A stretch of DNA of 64,000 nt from Nonomuraea jabiensis (GTDB lineage Bacteria; Actinomycetota; Actinomycetes; Streptosporangiales; Streptosporangiaceae). The stretch is taken from contig NZ_JACHMB010000001.1 of the NCBI RefSeq assembly GCF_014204795.1, positions 10,986,501 through 11,050,500 on the forward strand, written 5' to 3'. The notes below the pieces were generated by a model, which was not told the origin of the DNA, made no database searches, and saw only the letters and a program-made list of their open reading frames with translations. Position numbers and translations under genes: made by a program. Positions 33,622 to 43,693 of this stretch are shown here, one piece after another (the first letter of the stretch is position 1; the number at the start of each line of letters is the position of its first letter).

Positions 33622-35229
33622 ATGAGAGTCGTCGTTGATCTCACCCGCTGCGAGGGCTACGGGCAGTGCGCCTTCCTCGCGCCGGATGTCTTCGCGATGC
33701 GCCGTTCCGAAGCCCTCATGTACGAGCTCCACCCGCACGACTCCGAGCGCACCCGCGTCCTGCGCGCCGCCGCGGCCTGCCCGGTCCAGGCCCTGGTGGT
33801 CGACCAGGTCCACACGCTCGGGAGGCCCGCCAAGGCCGCCCCGCCCAAGCCGGTGAACGGGAGGAGGCCCGTGGAGGTCGGCCGCGTCGTCATCGTGGGC
33901 GCCTCGCTGGCCGGGCTGCGGGCGGCGGCGACGCTGCGCAGAGAGGGCTACGCCGGGTCGCTGACCCTGATCAGCGCGGAGCCGTACGAGCCGTACGACC
34001 GGCCGCCGCTGTCCAAGCAGGTCCTGACCGGGCAGGTGGCCGCCGACGACACCGCGCTCCCCCGGCGGGCCGAGTTCGAGGCCGAATGGCTGCTCGGGCA
34101 GGCGGCGACCGGCCTGGACCTGGCAGCCAGGCAGGTTCGCCTCGCGGACGGCCGGAAGGTGGACTTCGACCGCCTGCTGATCGCCACGGGAGCGCGCGCC
34201 CGGCCCTGGCCGAACGCGCAGGAGGCCGCCCTCGACGGGGTGTTCGTGCTGCGTACCAACGAGGACGCGGCCCGGCTGCGGAAGCGGCTGACCGCGGGCC
34301 CCCGGCGCGTGCTGATCATCGGGGCCGGTTTCACCGGATCGGAGATCGCCTCCGTCTGCCGCGAGCTGGGCCTGGACGTCACCGTCACCGAACGCGGGAA
34401 GGCGCCGCTGGCGGGCGCGCTGGGCGGGACGATCGGGGCGATCGCGGCGGACCTGCAGCGCGATCACGGCGTGGACCTGCGCTGCGGGGTCACCGTCGAG
34501 GCGCTCGAAGGGGACGGGGAGGGGCGCCTGCGCCGTGCGCGCCTGTCCGACGGCACCACGCTCGACGTGGACGTGGCGGTGGCCGCGCTGGGCGCGGAGC
34601 GCAACGTCGAATGGCTGGAGGGCTCCGGGCTGGCCGCCGGGGTGTGGGGCGTCGCCTGCGACGCGGGCTGCCGCGCGTTCGACGTCAACGCCCTGGTCAC
34701 CGACAACGTCTTCGTCGCCGGCGACGTGGCGCGCTTCCCGCACCCGGTGTACGAGTACCAGTTCCTGTCCCTCGAACACTGGGGCAACGCGGTGACCCAG
34801 GCCCAGGTCGCGGCGCACAACATGATCAGCGCCGAGAGCGACCGCTGGCCGCACGTGTCCCTGCCGGTCTTCTGGTCCGCCCAGTTCGGCGTCAACATCA
34901 AGTCCGTCGGGGTGCCGACCTTCGCCGACGAGGTCGTGATCGCGCAGGGCTCGGTCGCCGAGCGCCGGTTCGTCGCCGTGTACGGCAACCGGGGCCGCAT
35001 CACGGCCGCGGTCGCCTTCGACCAGGCGATGTGGCTCGACTTCTACCAGGCGCAGATCGAGCGGGCCGCGCCGTTCCCGCCCGGCCCCGGCATGGTCGGA
35101 CGGCCCGACGGCCTCCAGGTCATGCCGGCCGACGTACCGCAGCGGGTCTCGCCCGCCTACGGCGCGACCGTGGTGCTGACCGGCCACAACCCGGACGAGC
35201 GCCGCGTGACGCTGCAGCGGCGGCACTGA
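33622..35229 (+). CDS. Fused 3Fe-4S ferredoxin - FAD ferredoxin reductase
   Basis: A 535-aa fusion. Residues 1-65 are a P450-type ferredoxin with Cys10, Cys16 and Cys53 (CEGYGQC, AACPVQAL), a three-Cys 3Fe-4S pattern. Residues ~75-460 are an NAD(P)H-dependent reductase with two dinucleotide folds (VVIVGASLAGLRAA, VLIIGAGFTGSEIAS), the FAD loop VFVAGDVARFPHP and EPYEPYDRPPLSKQ. The C-terminal reductase domain is complete. It moves electrons from NAD(P)H to the P450 encoded 50 bp downstream. Such proteins are usually encoded separately, so the fusion makes a one-piece electron chain. ATG 33622 is the first Met before the ferredoxin motif. Confidence 0.92.
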   Translation: MRVVVDLTRCEGYGQCAFLAPDVFAMRRSEALMYELHPHDSERTRVLRAAAACPVQALVVDQVHTLGRPAKAAPPKPVNGRRPVEVGRVVIVGASLAGLRAAATLRREGYAGSLTLISAEPYEPYDRPPLSKQVLTGQVAADDTALPRRAEFEAEWLLGQAATGLDLAARQVRLADGRKVDFDRLLIATGARARPWPNAQEAALDGVFVLRTNEDAARLRKRLTAGPRRVLIIGAGFTGSEIASVCRELGLDVTVTERGKAPLAGALGGTIGAIAADLQRDHGVDLRCGVTVEALEGDGEGRLRRARLSDGTTLDVDVAVAALGAERNVEWLEGSGLAAGVWGVACDAGCRAFDVNALVTDNVFVAGDVARFPHPVYEYQFLSLEHWGNAVTQAQVAAHNMISAESDRWPHVSLPVFWSAQFGVNIKSVGVPTFADEVVIAQGSVAERRFVAVYGNRGRITAAVAFDQAMWLDFYQAQIERAAPFPPGPGMVGRPDGLQVMPADVPQRVSPAYGATVVLTGHNPDERRVTLQRRH

Positions 35230-35279
35230 ACGGCGCGGCACCGGACCACACCGAGCGAGCACATCAGGGAGCCTTCATC

Positions 35280-36527
35280 GTGGCGAAGGAAGTGACAGGG
35301 GAAGTGACAACAGGGGCGGGCGTCTACGAGCGGATCCTCGACCACGCCAACCGCGCCGATCCGTACCCGCTCTATGCCGAGCTGCGCAAGACCCCGGTGG
35401 CGCGGCAGGCGGACGGCAGCTACGTCGTCAGCGGCTACCGGGAGATCGTCGCGCTGCTGCACGACCCCCGCGTCAGCTCCGACGTCCGCAACATCCCCGA
35501 GATCGCCGCCGAGCAGGAGGCGGGGACGGCGCTGCCGTCGTCGTTCATCAGGCTCGACCCGCCGGACCACGACCGGATCCGCTCCATGATGATGCGGCAC
35601 TTCGGGCCGCCCCACTCCCCCGGCCGGGTCGACGGCCTGGAACCCCGGATGTTGCGGATCGTCACGGACCTGATCGACGCGTTCGCCGGGAAGAGCCGGG
35701 TCGACATCGTCGAGGACTTCGCCTATCCGTTGCCGGTCACGGTGATCTGCGAGCTGCTGGGCGTGCCCCGCCAGGACGAGCCCCGCTTCCACCGCTGGTC
35801 GCAGGCCATCATCGAGACCATCGACCCGACGACCGGGACCGTCGCCGAGCGGGAGCGGCGGAACATGGAGGTCAGGACGGAGCTCGGCACGTACATGAAA
35901 GAGCTGGTGGACGCCCACCGCCGGCAGCCGGGCGACGACCTGCTCTCGGCCATCGTCACCGACCCGGCCATCGACCTGCGGCTGGAGGAGCTGCTGAGCG
36001 CCGCCGCGACGCTGCTCGTCGCCGGCCACGAGACCACCGTCAACCTCATCGCCAACGGCATGCTCACCCTGCTGCGCAACCCCCGCGTGCTGGACCGGCT
36101 GCGCCACGAGCCCGACCTGGTCGTCGGCACGGTCGAGGAGCTGCTCCGCTTCGAGCCGCCGGTGCAGCTGCTCAGCCTCCGGCGCTCCGCGCTGGCCGAC
36201 ATCGACCTCGCGGGCACGACGATCCCGAAGGGCGCCATCATCAGCCTCGCGCTCGCCGCCGGCAGCCGTGACCCCGCGCGCTTCCCCGATCCCGACCGGT
36301 TCGACCCCGACCGGCAGGACAACCAGCACCTCGGGTTCGGCAGCGGCATCCACTACTGCTTCGGCGCCCCGCTGGCCCGGCTGGAGACGCAGCTCGCGCT
36401 GGGCGAGCTCGCGCGGCGGCTGGTCAACCCGCGCCTGGTCGCCGACCCGCCGCCGTACCGGCCGAACCCCGGCCTGCGCGGGCCCCGGCACCTCCACGTG
36501 GAGTTCGACGGCGTCCTGCCCGCATGA
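35280..36527 (+). CDS. Cytochrome P450
   Basis: A 415-aa soluble bacterial P450. The I-helix LLVAGHETTVNLIANG carries the oxygen-activating Thr, EELLRFEPPVQ has the ExxR pair, and heme-ligand Cys360 sits in FGSGIHYCFGAPLAR. The GTG start follows CAGGGAG by 7 bases. It pairs with the fused ferredoxin-reductase upstream. Its stop overlaps an ATG of hypF, although the two proteins have no obvious shared job. The substrate is unknown, and no biosynthetic cluster surrounds it. Confidence 0.95.
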   Translation: MAKEVTGEVTTGAGVYERILDHANRADPYPLYAELRKTPVARQADGSYVVSGYREIVALLHDPRVSSDVRNIPEIAAEQEAGTALPSSFIRLDPPDHDRIRSMMMRHFGPPHSPGRVDGLEPRMLRIVTDLIDAFAGKSRVDIVEDFAYPLPVTVICELLGVPRQDEPRFHRWSQAIIETIDPTTGTVAERERRNMEVRTELGTYMKELVDAHRRQPGDDLLSAIVTDPAIDLRLEELLSAAATLLVAGHETTVNLIANGMLTLLRNPRVLDRLRHEPDLVVGTVEELLRFEPPVQLLSLRRSALADIDLAGTTIPKGAIISLALAAGSRDPARFPDPDRFDPDRQDNQHLGFGSGIHYCFGAPLARLETQLALGELARRLVNPRLVADPPPYRPNPGLRGPRHLHVEFDGVLPA

Positions 36528-38890
36528 GCGATCCGCGCCTCGCCGACGGGGTGATTCAGTCCGGGCCGTTCTCGTTGCAGACTGGCCCGATGGGGGTGTG
36601 GGTCCGGGTCGAGGGCGTCGTTCAGGGGGTGGGGTTCCGGCCGTTCGTGCACGGGCTGGCCACGGGGCTCGGGCTGGCGGGCCGGGTGGGCAACGACGCG
36701 CACGGCGTCTTCGTGGAGCTGGAGGGCGGGCGCGGCCAGATCGCGGAGTTCCTGGTACGGCTGGAGCGCGACGCGCCCCCGCTGGCCGCGATCGAACGGG
36801 TGACCGTCACCTCCCGTACGGTGCGCGCCGACGGCCGGTTCCGGATCGTCGCGAGCGACCCGTCGGGGGCGTCGCGCACGCTGGTGTCGCCCGACATCGC
36901 GACCTGCGCCGACTGCCTGGCGGAGCTGGCCGACCCCGCCGACCGGCGCTACCGCTACCCGTTCGTCAACTGCGTCAACTGCGGGCCAAGGCTGACGATC
37001 GTGCGGGCGATGCCGTACGACCGGCCGCTGACGACGATGGCGGGGTTCGCCATGTGTGACGGGTGCCTGGCGGAGTACCACGATCCGGCCGACCGGCGCT
37101 TCCACGCCCAGCCCATCTGCTGCCCGGCCTGCGGCCCCACGCTCAGGCTCGTCGCCGCGGCAGGCGCGGCGGGCACGGCGGGCGCGCCGTCGACAGAGCT
37201 CCCCGGTGCGGCGGGCGAGCCGCTGGCGGAGGCCGTGCGGGTGCTGCGCCGGGGCGGGGTGCTGGCGGTGAAGGGGCTCGGCGGCTACCACCTGTCGGTG
37301 CTGGCCTCCGACGAGGGCGCCGCCGCCGAGCTGCGGCGGCGCAAGCGGCGCGAGGACAAGCCGTTCGCCGTCATGGTCGCCGACCTGGCCGCGGCCCGGC
37401 GGCTGTGCGAGGTGGACGAGGCCGGCGCCGCGCTTCTGACCGACCGCGCGCGGCCGATCGTCCTGCTGCCGCGCCACCCGGACGCGCCGGTGGCCGGGGC
37501 GGTCGCGCCGGGGAGCCGCCATCTGGGGCTGATGCTGCCGTACACGCCGCTGCACCACCTGCTGCTCGCCGACGCGGCCGCCCCGATCGTGCTGACCAGC
37601 GGCAACCGCTCCGACGAGCCGATCGCGTACGACGACCGCGACGCCCTGGAGCGGCTCGGCGGCATCGCGGACGCGTTCCTCACGCATGACCGCCCGATCC
37701 ACCTGCGCGCCGACGACTCGGTGGTGCGGCCCTTCCGGGGCAAGGGGATGGCCGTGCGGCGCTCGCGCGGCCACGCCCCGCGCCCGTTCACGCTGGCCCG
37801 GGAGGCGTCCCGGCCGATCCTCGGCTGCGGCGCCGAGCTGAAGAACACCTTCTGCCTGGCGAAGGGGCGGCACGCGTTCGTCTCCCCGCACATCGGCGAC
37901 CTGGAGGACTACGAGACCTTCCGGTCGTACGTCGAGGGGATCGAGCATTTCGCCGCGCTGTTCGACGTGCGCCCCGAGGTGGTGGCCCACGACCTGCACC
38001 CGGAGTACCTGTCCACCAAGCACGCCCTGGGCCTGCCGGGCGTCGAGCTGGTCGCCGTCCAGCACCACCACGCGCACATCGCCGCCTGCCTGGCCGACAA
38101 CGGCGAGCACGGCCGGGTGATCGGTGTCGCGTTCGACGGGCTCGGCTACGGCCTCGACGGGACGCTGTGGGGCGGGGAGTTCCTGCTGGCCGACCTGGTC
38201 ACGTTCGAGCGGGCCGGGCATCTGGCGCCCGTGCCGATGCCGGGCGGCGGCGCGGCGATCAGGCAGCCGTGGCGAATGGCGGCCGCGTACCTGGGCGGCG
38301 AGGGCGAGGCGCTGGCCGTGGCCCGGCGCAACGAGCGGCGGTGGGGGCAGGTCAGCGCGCTGGCCCGGCGCGGCGGGCAGGCGGCGCCGCTGACGTCGAG
38401 CGCGGGCCGCCTGTTCGACGCGGTGGCGGCGCTGCTCGGCGTGCGCGACGCCATCACGTACGAGGGGCAGGCCGCGATCGAGCTGGAGCAGCTCGCCAAC
38501 CCCGCCGAGCGCGGCGGCTACCCGGCGGCGGTCTCCCGCGACGGCGGGGTGCTGGTGGTGGCGGGCTCGGACCTGGTACGGGCCGCCGCGGCGGATCTGG
38601 CCGCGGGCGCCGGCGTGCCGGTCATCTCCGCCCGCTTCCACAACGGCGTGAGCGATCTCATCGTGCGCTGCTGCCGGATGCTGCGCGACGGGACGGGGTT
38701 GACGACGGTCGCGCTGTCCGGCGGCGTCTTCCAGAACCTGCTGCTGCTGGAGCGCACGGTGGACCGGTTGAGCGGGGCCGGCTTCCGGGTGCTCACCCAC
38801 TCCGGCGTGCCGGCCAACGACGGCGGCATCAGCCTCGGCCAGGTGGCCGTCGCCGCCGCCAGGGACCGGCTCGGTCCGGTCAGTCCCTAG
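36524..38890 (+). CDS. hypF: Hydrogenase maturation carbamoyltransferase HypF
   Basis: HypF makes the cyanide ligand precursor for the [NiFe] centre from carbamoyl phosphate, passing it to HypE. Domains in order: acylphosphatase (VQGVGFRPF, ~35-110), two zinc-finger motifs (CADC...CVNC and CDGC...CPAC, ~125-205), YrdC-like (~225-400, VKGLGGYHL) and Kae1/carbamoyltransferase-like (VQHHHAHIAACLADN, ALSGGVFQN). ATG 36524 overlaps the P450 stop. Most HypF proteins would begin at ATG 36590 (GVWVRVEGVV), so the start is uncertain. The length of 788 aa is normal. The gene is separated from the hydrogenase genes by one minus-strand gene. Confidence 0.95.
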   Translation: MSDPRLADGVIQSGPFSLQTGPMGVWVRVEGVVQGVGFRPFVHGLATGLGLAGRVGNDAHGVFVELEGGRGQIAEFLVRLERDAPPLAAIERVTVTSRTVRADGRFRIVASDPSGASRTLVSPDIATCADCLAELADPADRRYRYPFVNCVNCGPRLTIVRAMPYDRPLTTMAGFAMCDGCLAEYHDPADRRFHAQPICCPACGPTLRLVAAAGAAGTAGAPSTELPGAAGEPLAEAVRVLRRGGVLAVKGLGGYHLSVLASDEGAAAELRRRKRREDKPFAVMVADLAAARRLCEVDEAGAALLTDRARPIVLLPRHPDAPVAGAVAPGSRHLGLMLPYTPLHHLLLADAAAPIVLTSGNRSDEPIAYDDRDALERLGGIADAFLTHDRPIHLRADDSVVRPFRGKGMAVRRSRGHAPRPFTLAREASRPILGCGAELKNTFCLAKGRHAFVSPHIGDLEDYETFRSYVEGIEHFAALFDVRPEVVAHDLHPEYLSTKHALGLPGVELVAVQHHHAHIAACLADNGEHGRVIGVAFDGLGYGLDGTLWGGEFLLADLVTFERAGHLAPVPMPGGGAAIRQPWRMAAAYLGGEGEALAVARRNERRWGQVSALARRGGQAAPLTSSAGRLFDAVAALLGVRDAITYEGQAAIELEQLANPAERGGYPAAVSRDGGVLVVAGSDLVRAAAADLAAGAGVPVISARFHNGVSDLIVRCCRMLRDGTGLTTVALSGGVFQNLLLLERTVDRLSGAGFRVLTHSGVPANDGGISLGQVAVAAARDRLGPVSP

Positions 38891-39413
38891 GGCGCTCCAC
38901 GGGGCTTTCCGGCACGTCCCGGTGCGGCCACGGGGAGGCGCCGACCACGACCCCGTACAGCAGGTGGTCGGCCAGCAGCGCCAGGCGCTCCGGCGTGGTG
39001 CGGGGGCGGCGCGGCAGGCCGAGGGCGGGCGCGATGGCCGTCTCGAAGGCGAGCCAGATCGCCACGCCGTAGGCCGGTCCCGCCCAGGGGCGGCGGCGCA
39101 GCCCGTGAGGCAGCAGCCCGTACAGCGCCCCTCCGGCCGTGCCGTACCCCCAGTGCGCCAGCTCCACCATCGCGGGACGCCGCCGGTGGTGCACCCGGCG
39201 GAACAGCCGCGGGACGGTCCGCTCCAGCACGGCCTCGGGCGGAACCTTCGCCACGAGGCCGACCGCCGTCGTGAACTGCCGTAGCCCGGACATCGCCATG
39301 GAGCCGATGGCTCCCCGGGCGGCGGCGCGGATGAGGGTCTGCGCGGGCCGGGGTGAGACGCGTTCGCGCAGCTCATCGCGGGTGCCGGTGCGGGGCGGCA
39401 GGGTCTGCGTCAT
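38880..39413 (-). CDS. Membrane protein of unknown function (DUF1440-like)
   Basis: A 177-aa protein with about four short hydrophobic segments: ARGAIGSMAMSGLRQF, GYGTAGGALYGLLP, AGPAYGVAIWLAFETAIA and HLLYGVVVGASPW. This spacing resembles DUF1440/DUF6789-type inner-membrane proteins. Its stop overlaps the 3' end of hypF, and its start faces the hydrogenase small-subunit gene across 109 bp. Sitting inside the hydrogenase locus it may be relevant, but there is no direct evidence. Confidence 0.7.
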   Translation of the reverse strand: MTQTLPPRTGTRDELRERVSPRPAQTLIRAAARGAIGSMAMSGLRQFTTAVGLVAKVPPEAVLERTVPRLFRRVHHRRRPAMVELAHWGYGTAGGALYGLLPHGLRRRPWAGPAYGVAIWLAFETAIAPALGLPRRPRTTPERLALLADHLLYGVVVGASPWPHRDVPESPVERPRD

Positions 39414-39522
39414 GGTTTACAACCTCCGTCATCACGGTATGTCCGCTACGTAGAGTCGCAGGTCGGATACCAACGATATGGGGGCCTAAACCTCTACACG
39501 GGCCGACAAGGGGGCTTGGGCC

Positions 39523-40569
<1,047 letters not shown>

Positions 40570-40585
40570 GAGGGAGAGCGGCGAG

Positions 40586-42391
40586 GTGGCAATCCGTACG
40601 GCAGGTGAGAAGCAGCTCAAGGGCGAGGCCCGCGAGCTGGTGGAGATGTCCTGGGACCCGATCACCCGAATCATCGGGAACCTGGGCATCTACACCAAGA
40701 TCGATTTCAAGAACCGCGAGGTCGTCGAGTGCAAGAGCACCTCGTCGCTGTTCCGCGGCTACAGCGTGTTCATGAGGGGCAAGGACCCGCGCGACGCCCA
40801 CTTCATCACCAGCCGCATCTGCGGCATCTGCGGCGACAACCACGCGGTCTGCTCGATCTACGCGCAGAACATGGCGTACGGCATCAAGACCCCGCCACTG
40901 GGTGAGTGGATCGTCAACCTGGGCGAAGCCGCCGAGTACATGTTCGACCACACGCTCTTCCAGGACAACCTCGTCTTCGTCGACTACTGCGAGCAGATGG
41001 TCAAGGAGACGAACCCGAGCCTGCTGCGCCGGGCCGAGACGACCCTGGCCACCAATTCGGCGATCCACGGCTACCGGACGATCGCCGACATCATGCGCGC
41101 GTGCAACCCGTTCAGCGGCGACCTCTACCGCGAGGCGCTGCAGGTCAGCCGGATCACCAGGGAGATGTGCTGCCTGATGGAGGGCCGGCACGTGCACCCG
41201 TCCACGCTGTACCCCGGCGGCGTGGGCACCGTGGCCACCCCGCAGGTGTTCACCGACTACATGGTGCGGCTGCTGAAGGTGCTCGACTTCGTCAAGCGGT
41301 CCGTCCCGATGAACGACGACCTCTTCGACTTCTTCTACGAGGCGATGCCCGGCTACGAGGAGGTCGGCCGCCGGCGCGTGATGCTCGGCTGCTGGGGCGC
41401 CTTCCAGGACCCGGAGGTGGTCGACTACGACTACCGGAACATGAACCAGTGGGGCCGGCGGATGTTCGTCACGCCGGGGATCGTGGTGGACGGCGAACTG
41501 ATCACGACGAACCTGGTGGACATCAACCTCGGCATCAGGATCCTGCTGGGCAGCTCGTACTACGACGACTGGCAGGCCGAGGAGACGTTCGTCACCCACG
41601 ACCCGCTGGGCAACCCGGTGGACCAGCGCCACCCGTGGAACCAGACGACCCTGCCCAAGCCGCAGAAGCGCGACCTGGACAACGGCAACTACAGCTGGGT
41701 GATGAGCCCCCGCTGGTACGACAAGCGCACCGGCGACCACCTGGCGCTCGACACCGGCGGCGGCCCCCTGGCCCGGCTGTGGACCACGGCGCTGGCCCGC
41801 CTCGTCGACACCGGCACGGTGCGGGCCACCGGCCAGAGCATCGAGATCAACCTGCCCAAGAGCGCCTCCCTCCCGGAGACGCGGCTGGAGTGGAAGATCC
41901 CGCGCTGGGCGAACACCATCGAGCGCAACCGCGCCCGCGTCTACTTCGTGGCGTACGCGGCGGCGATGGCCGTCCACTTCTTCGAGCAGGCGATGGGCGA
42001 GGTCAGGGCCGGGCGCACGAAGGTGTTCACCGACTTCGAGGTGCCGGACGAGGCGATCGGCTGCGGCTTCCACGAGGCGGTGCGCGGCGTGCTGTCGCAC
42101 CACGTGGTGATCCGCGACGGGAAGATCGCCAACTACCACCCGTACCCGCCGACGCCGTGGAACGCCAGCCCGCGCGACATGCACGGCACGCCGGGCCCGT
42201 ACGAGGACGCGGTGCAGGGGTTGCCGATCTTCGAGGAGAACGGCGCCGACTCGTTCAAGGGCATCGACATCATGCGTACGGTGCGCAGCTTCGACCCGTG
42301 CCTGCCCTGCGGGGTGCACATGTACCTCGGCGACGGCAAGGTGCTCAAGCAGGTGCACTCGCCCACGTTCGGCGCGGGCGTCTCCGGCTGA
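40586..42391 (+). CDS. hhyL: Group 1h [NiFe]-hydrogenase large subunit
   Basis: A 601-aa catalytic subunit. The L1 motif RICGICGDNH gives nickel ligands Cys79 and Cys82, and the L2 motif DPCLPCGVH gives Cys572 and Cys575. A 26-residue tail follows the last Cys; the maturation protease encoded downstream would be expected to remove a C-terminal peptide. GTG 40586 follows GAGAGCGGCGAGG. The stop overlaps the next start by one base. It splits H2 at the NiFe(CN)2CO centre assembled by the Hyp proteins of this locus. Confidence 0.96.
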   Translation: MAIRTAGEKQLKGEARELVEMSWDPITRIIGNLGIYTKIDFKNREVVECKSTSSLFRGYSVFMRGKDPRDAHFITSRICGICGDNHAVCSIYAQNMAYGIKTPPLGEWIVNLGEAAEYMFDHTLFQDNLVFVDYCEQMVKETNPSLLRRAETTLATNSAIHGYRTIADIMRACNPFSGDLYREALQVSRITREMCCLMEGRHVHPSTLYPGGVGTVATPQVFTDYMVRLLKVLDFVKRSVPMNDDLFDFFYEAMPGYEEVGRRRVMLGCWGAFQDPEVVDYDYRNMNQWGRRMFVTPGIVVDGELITTNLVDINLGIRILLGSSYYDDWQAEETFVTHDPLGNPVDQRHPWNQTTLPKPQKRDLDNGNYSWVMSPRWYDKRTGDHLALDTGGGPLARLWTTALARLVDTGTVRATGQSIEINLPKSASLPETRLEWKIPRWANTIERNRARVYFVAYAAAMAVHFFEQAMGEVRAGRTKVFTDFEVPDEAIGCGFHEAVRGVLSHHVVIRDGKIANYHPYPPTPWNASPRDMHGTPGPYEDAVQGLPIFEENGADSFKGIDIMRTVRSFDPCLPCGVHMYLGDGKVLKQVHSPTFGAGVSG

Positions 42392-42846
42392 TGAACGAGC
42401 GCGTCCGCAGGATCGAATCCCTGCTCGACAAGGCCGACGCGGCCGCCACGGAGCTCGTCGCGGAGGTGCTCGGCCTGTACGGCGAGGGCCTGGCGCGGGT
42501 CATGACGCTGGTGGGCGACGAGGCGGCGGCCCGCCTGGGCGCCGACGAGCTGGTCTCGCCGCTGCTCCTGCTGCACGACCTGCACCCGCTGGACACGCGG
42601 ACCCGCGTGGAGCAGGCGCTGGCCGGCTCCGCCGACCTGCTCTCCGTGGAGGGCGACCTGGTACGGCTGCGCGTACGCCCGACCGGCTGCCGCTCGTCGG
42701 CGGCCGGGGCGGCCTCGGCCCTGCGGGAGGCGGTGCGCGAGGCGGCCCCGGAGATCGAGCGGGTCGAAATCGAGGTCGCGGACGCGGCCCTGATCCCGGT
42801 CGAGAGCCTGACCGTCCGCCCCGCCTCGCGGGCGCCGGTGCCATGA
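42391..42846 (+). CDS. Hydrogenase-associated NifU-like protein with degenerate Cys motif
   Basis: A 151-aa protein. The first part is helical (RVRRIESLLDKADAAATELV), and the second resembles the NifU C-terminal scaffold (LRVRPTGCRSSAAGAASALR, EAAPEIERVEIE). The canonical CxxC of NifU domains is reduced to one Cys (PTGC). In group 1h clusters a NifU-domain protein is a regular partner of HhyL, presumably for Fe-S assembly. It is translationally coupled on both sides (1-bp and 4-bp overlaps). Confidence 0.8.
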   Translation: MNERVRRIESLLDKADAAATELVAEVLGLYGEGLARVMTLVGDEAAARLGADELVSPLLLLHDLHPLDTRTRVEQALAGSADLLSVEGDLVRLRVRPTGCRSSAAGAASALREAVREAAPEIERVEIEVADAALIPVESLTVRPASRAPVP

Positions 42847-43478
42847 CCGGCCTGCTGCGCCGGCTCGCCGCGCAGGCGGTCGAGCCCGCCCGGCGCGAAC
42901 GGCGCACGCAGCGCTGCGAGCTGTGCGCCGAGCCGCTGCCGGCCGTCCACCGCCACCTGCTGGAGCTGGCCGGGCGCGAGCTGCGCTGCGCGTGCCGCGC
43001 CTGCCAGGTGCTGTTCGACCACGCGGCGGCCGGCGGCGGGCACTACCGGCTGGTGCCCGAGCGCCGCTGGCGGCTGAGCGGCTTCCGCCTGGACGAGGGC
43101 GCCTGGGCCCGCCTGCGGGCCCCGGTGCGCACGGTGTTCCTGATCCACGACTCGGACACCGGCGACCCGGTCCTGTACTACCCGAGCCCGGCCGGGGCGG
43201 TGCGGGCGCCCGCCGACCGGACCGCCTGGGAGCTGCTGCGGCGCGACAACCCGGTGCTGCGGCAGCTGGAGCCGGACGTCGAGGCCCTGCTCGTCGACAG
43301 CGAGGCCTGGATCGTGCCGGTGGACGACTGCTACGCGCTCGTCGGAGCCATCCGCGCGCACTGGCGGGGCCTGACGGGCGGCAAGGACGTACGCGAGCAC
43401 ATCACCCGATTCTTCACCGACCTCGGTGGCCGGTCCGTCACCGTGCCGGCCGGCAGCAGCGACAGGAGTCCAGCGTGA
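42843..43478 (+). CDS. DUF5947 family hydrogenase-cluster protein
   Basis: A 211-aa protein with a zinc-ribbon-like N-terminus (CELCAEPLPAVHRHLLE, CACRACQVLFDH) and an alpha/beta C-terminal part (LLVDSEAWIVPVDDCYALVG, GGKDVREHITRFF). I recognise it as the DUF5947 protein that accompanies group 1h hydrogenases. The function is not known; the metal-binding look suggests a role in assembly or electron transfer. It overlaps both neighbours by 4 bp. Confidence 0.82.
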   Translation: MTGLLRRLAAQAVEPARRERRTQRCELCAEPLPAVHRHLLELAGRELRCACRACQVLFDHAAAGGGHYRLVPERRWRLSGFRLDEGAWARLRAPVRTVFLIHDSDTGDPVLYYPSPAGAVRAPADRTAWELLRRDNPVLRQLEPDVEALLVDSEAWIVPVDDCYALVGAIRAHWRGLTGGKDVREHITRFFTDLGGRSVTVPAGSSDRSPA

Positions 43479-43693
43479 GCAAGAAGTCGACGATCAGGAC
43501 CGGGCGGCGCGACGTGCGCCCCGACGCCCCCTCCCACGTCAAGGGCGTGGCCCAGGGCAACGCGACGGGTGGTTACGACAAGCAGAAGGGGCACCTGCCC
43601 GACGGCCGCTCCACGGCGCGGCGCTCGACCGGCGTCAACCCGCACATGCACGACCCGATCGACCCCGACATGCCCAACCTGTCGCCCGCGTGA
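43475..43693 (+). CDS. 72-aa basic hydrogenase-cluster protein
   Basis: A short, highly polar protein (KKSTIRTGRRDVRPDAPSHV, GVAQGNATGGYDKQKGHLP, MHDPIDPDMPNLSPA) with no predicted hydrophobic core, probably disordered. The GTG start at 43475 overlaps the DUF5947 stop, and its stop shares a base with the next ATG. Its strict packing inside the operon argues that it is translated. Function unknown. Confidence 0.72.
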   Translation: MSKKSTIRTGRRDVRPDAPSHVKGVAQGNATGGYDKQKGHLPDGRSTARRSTGVNPHMHDPIDPDMPNLSPA

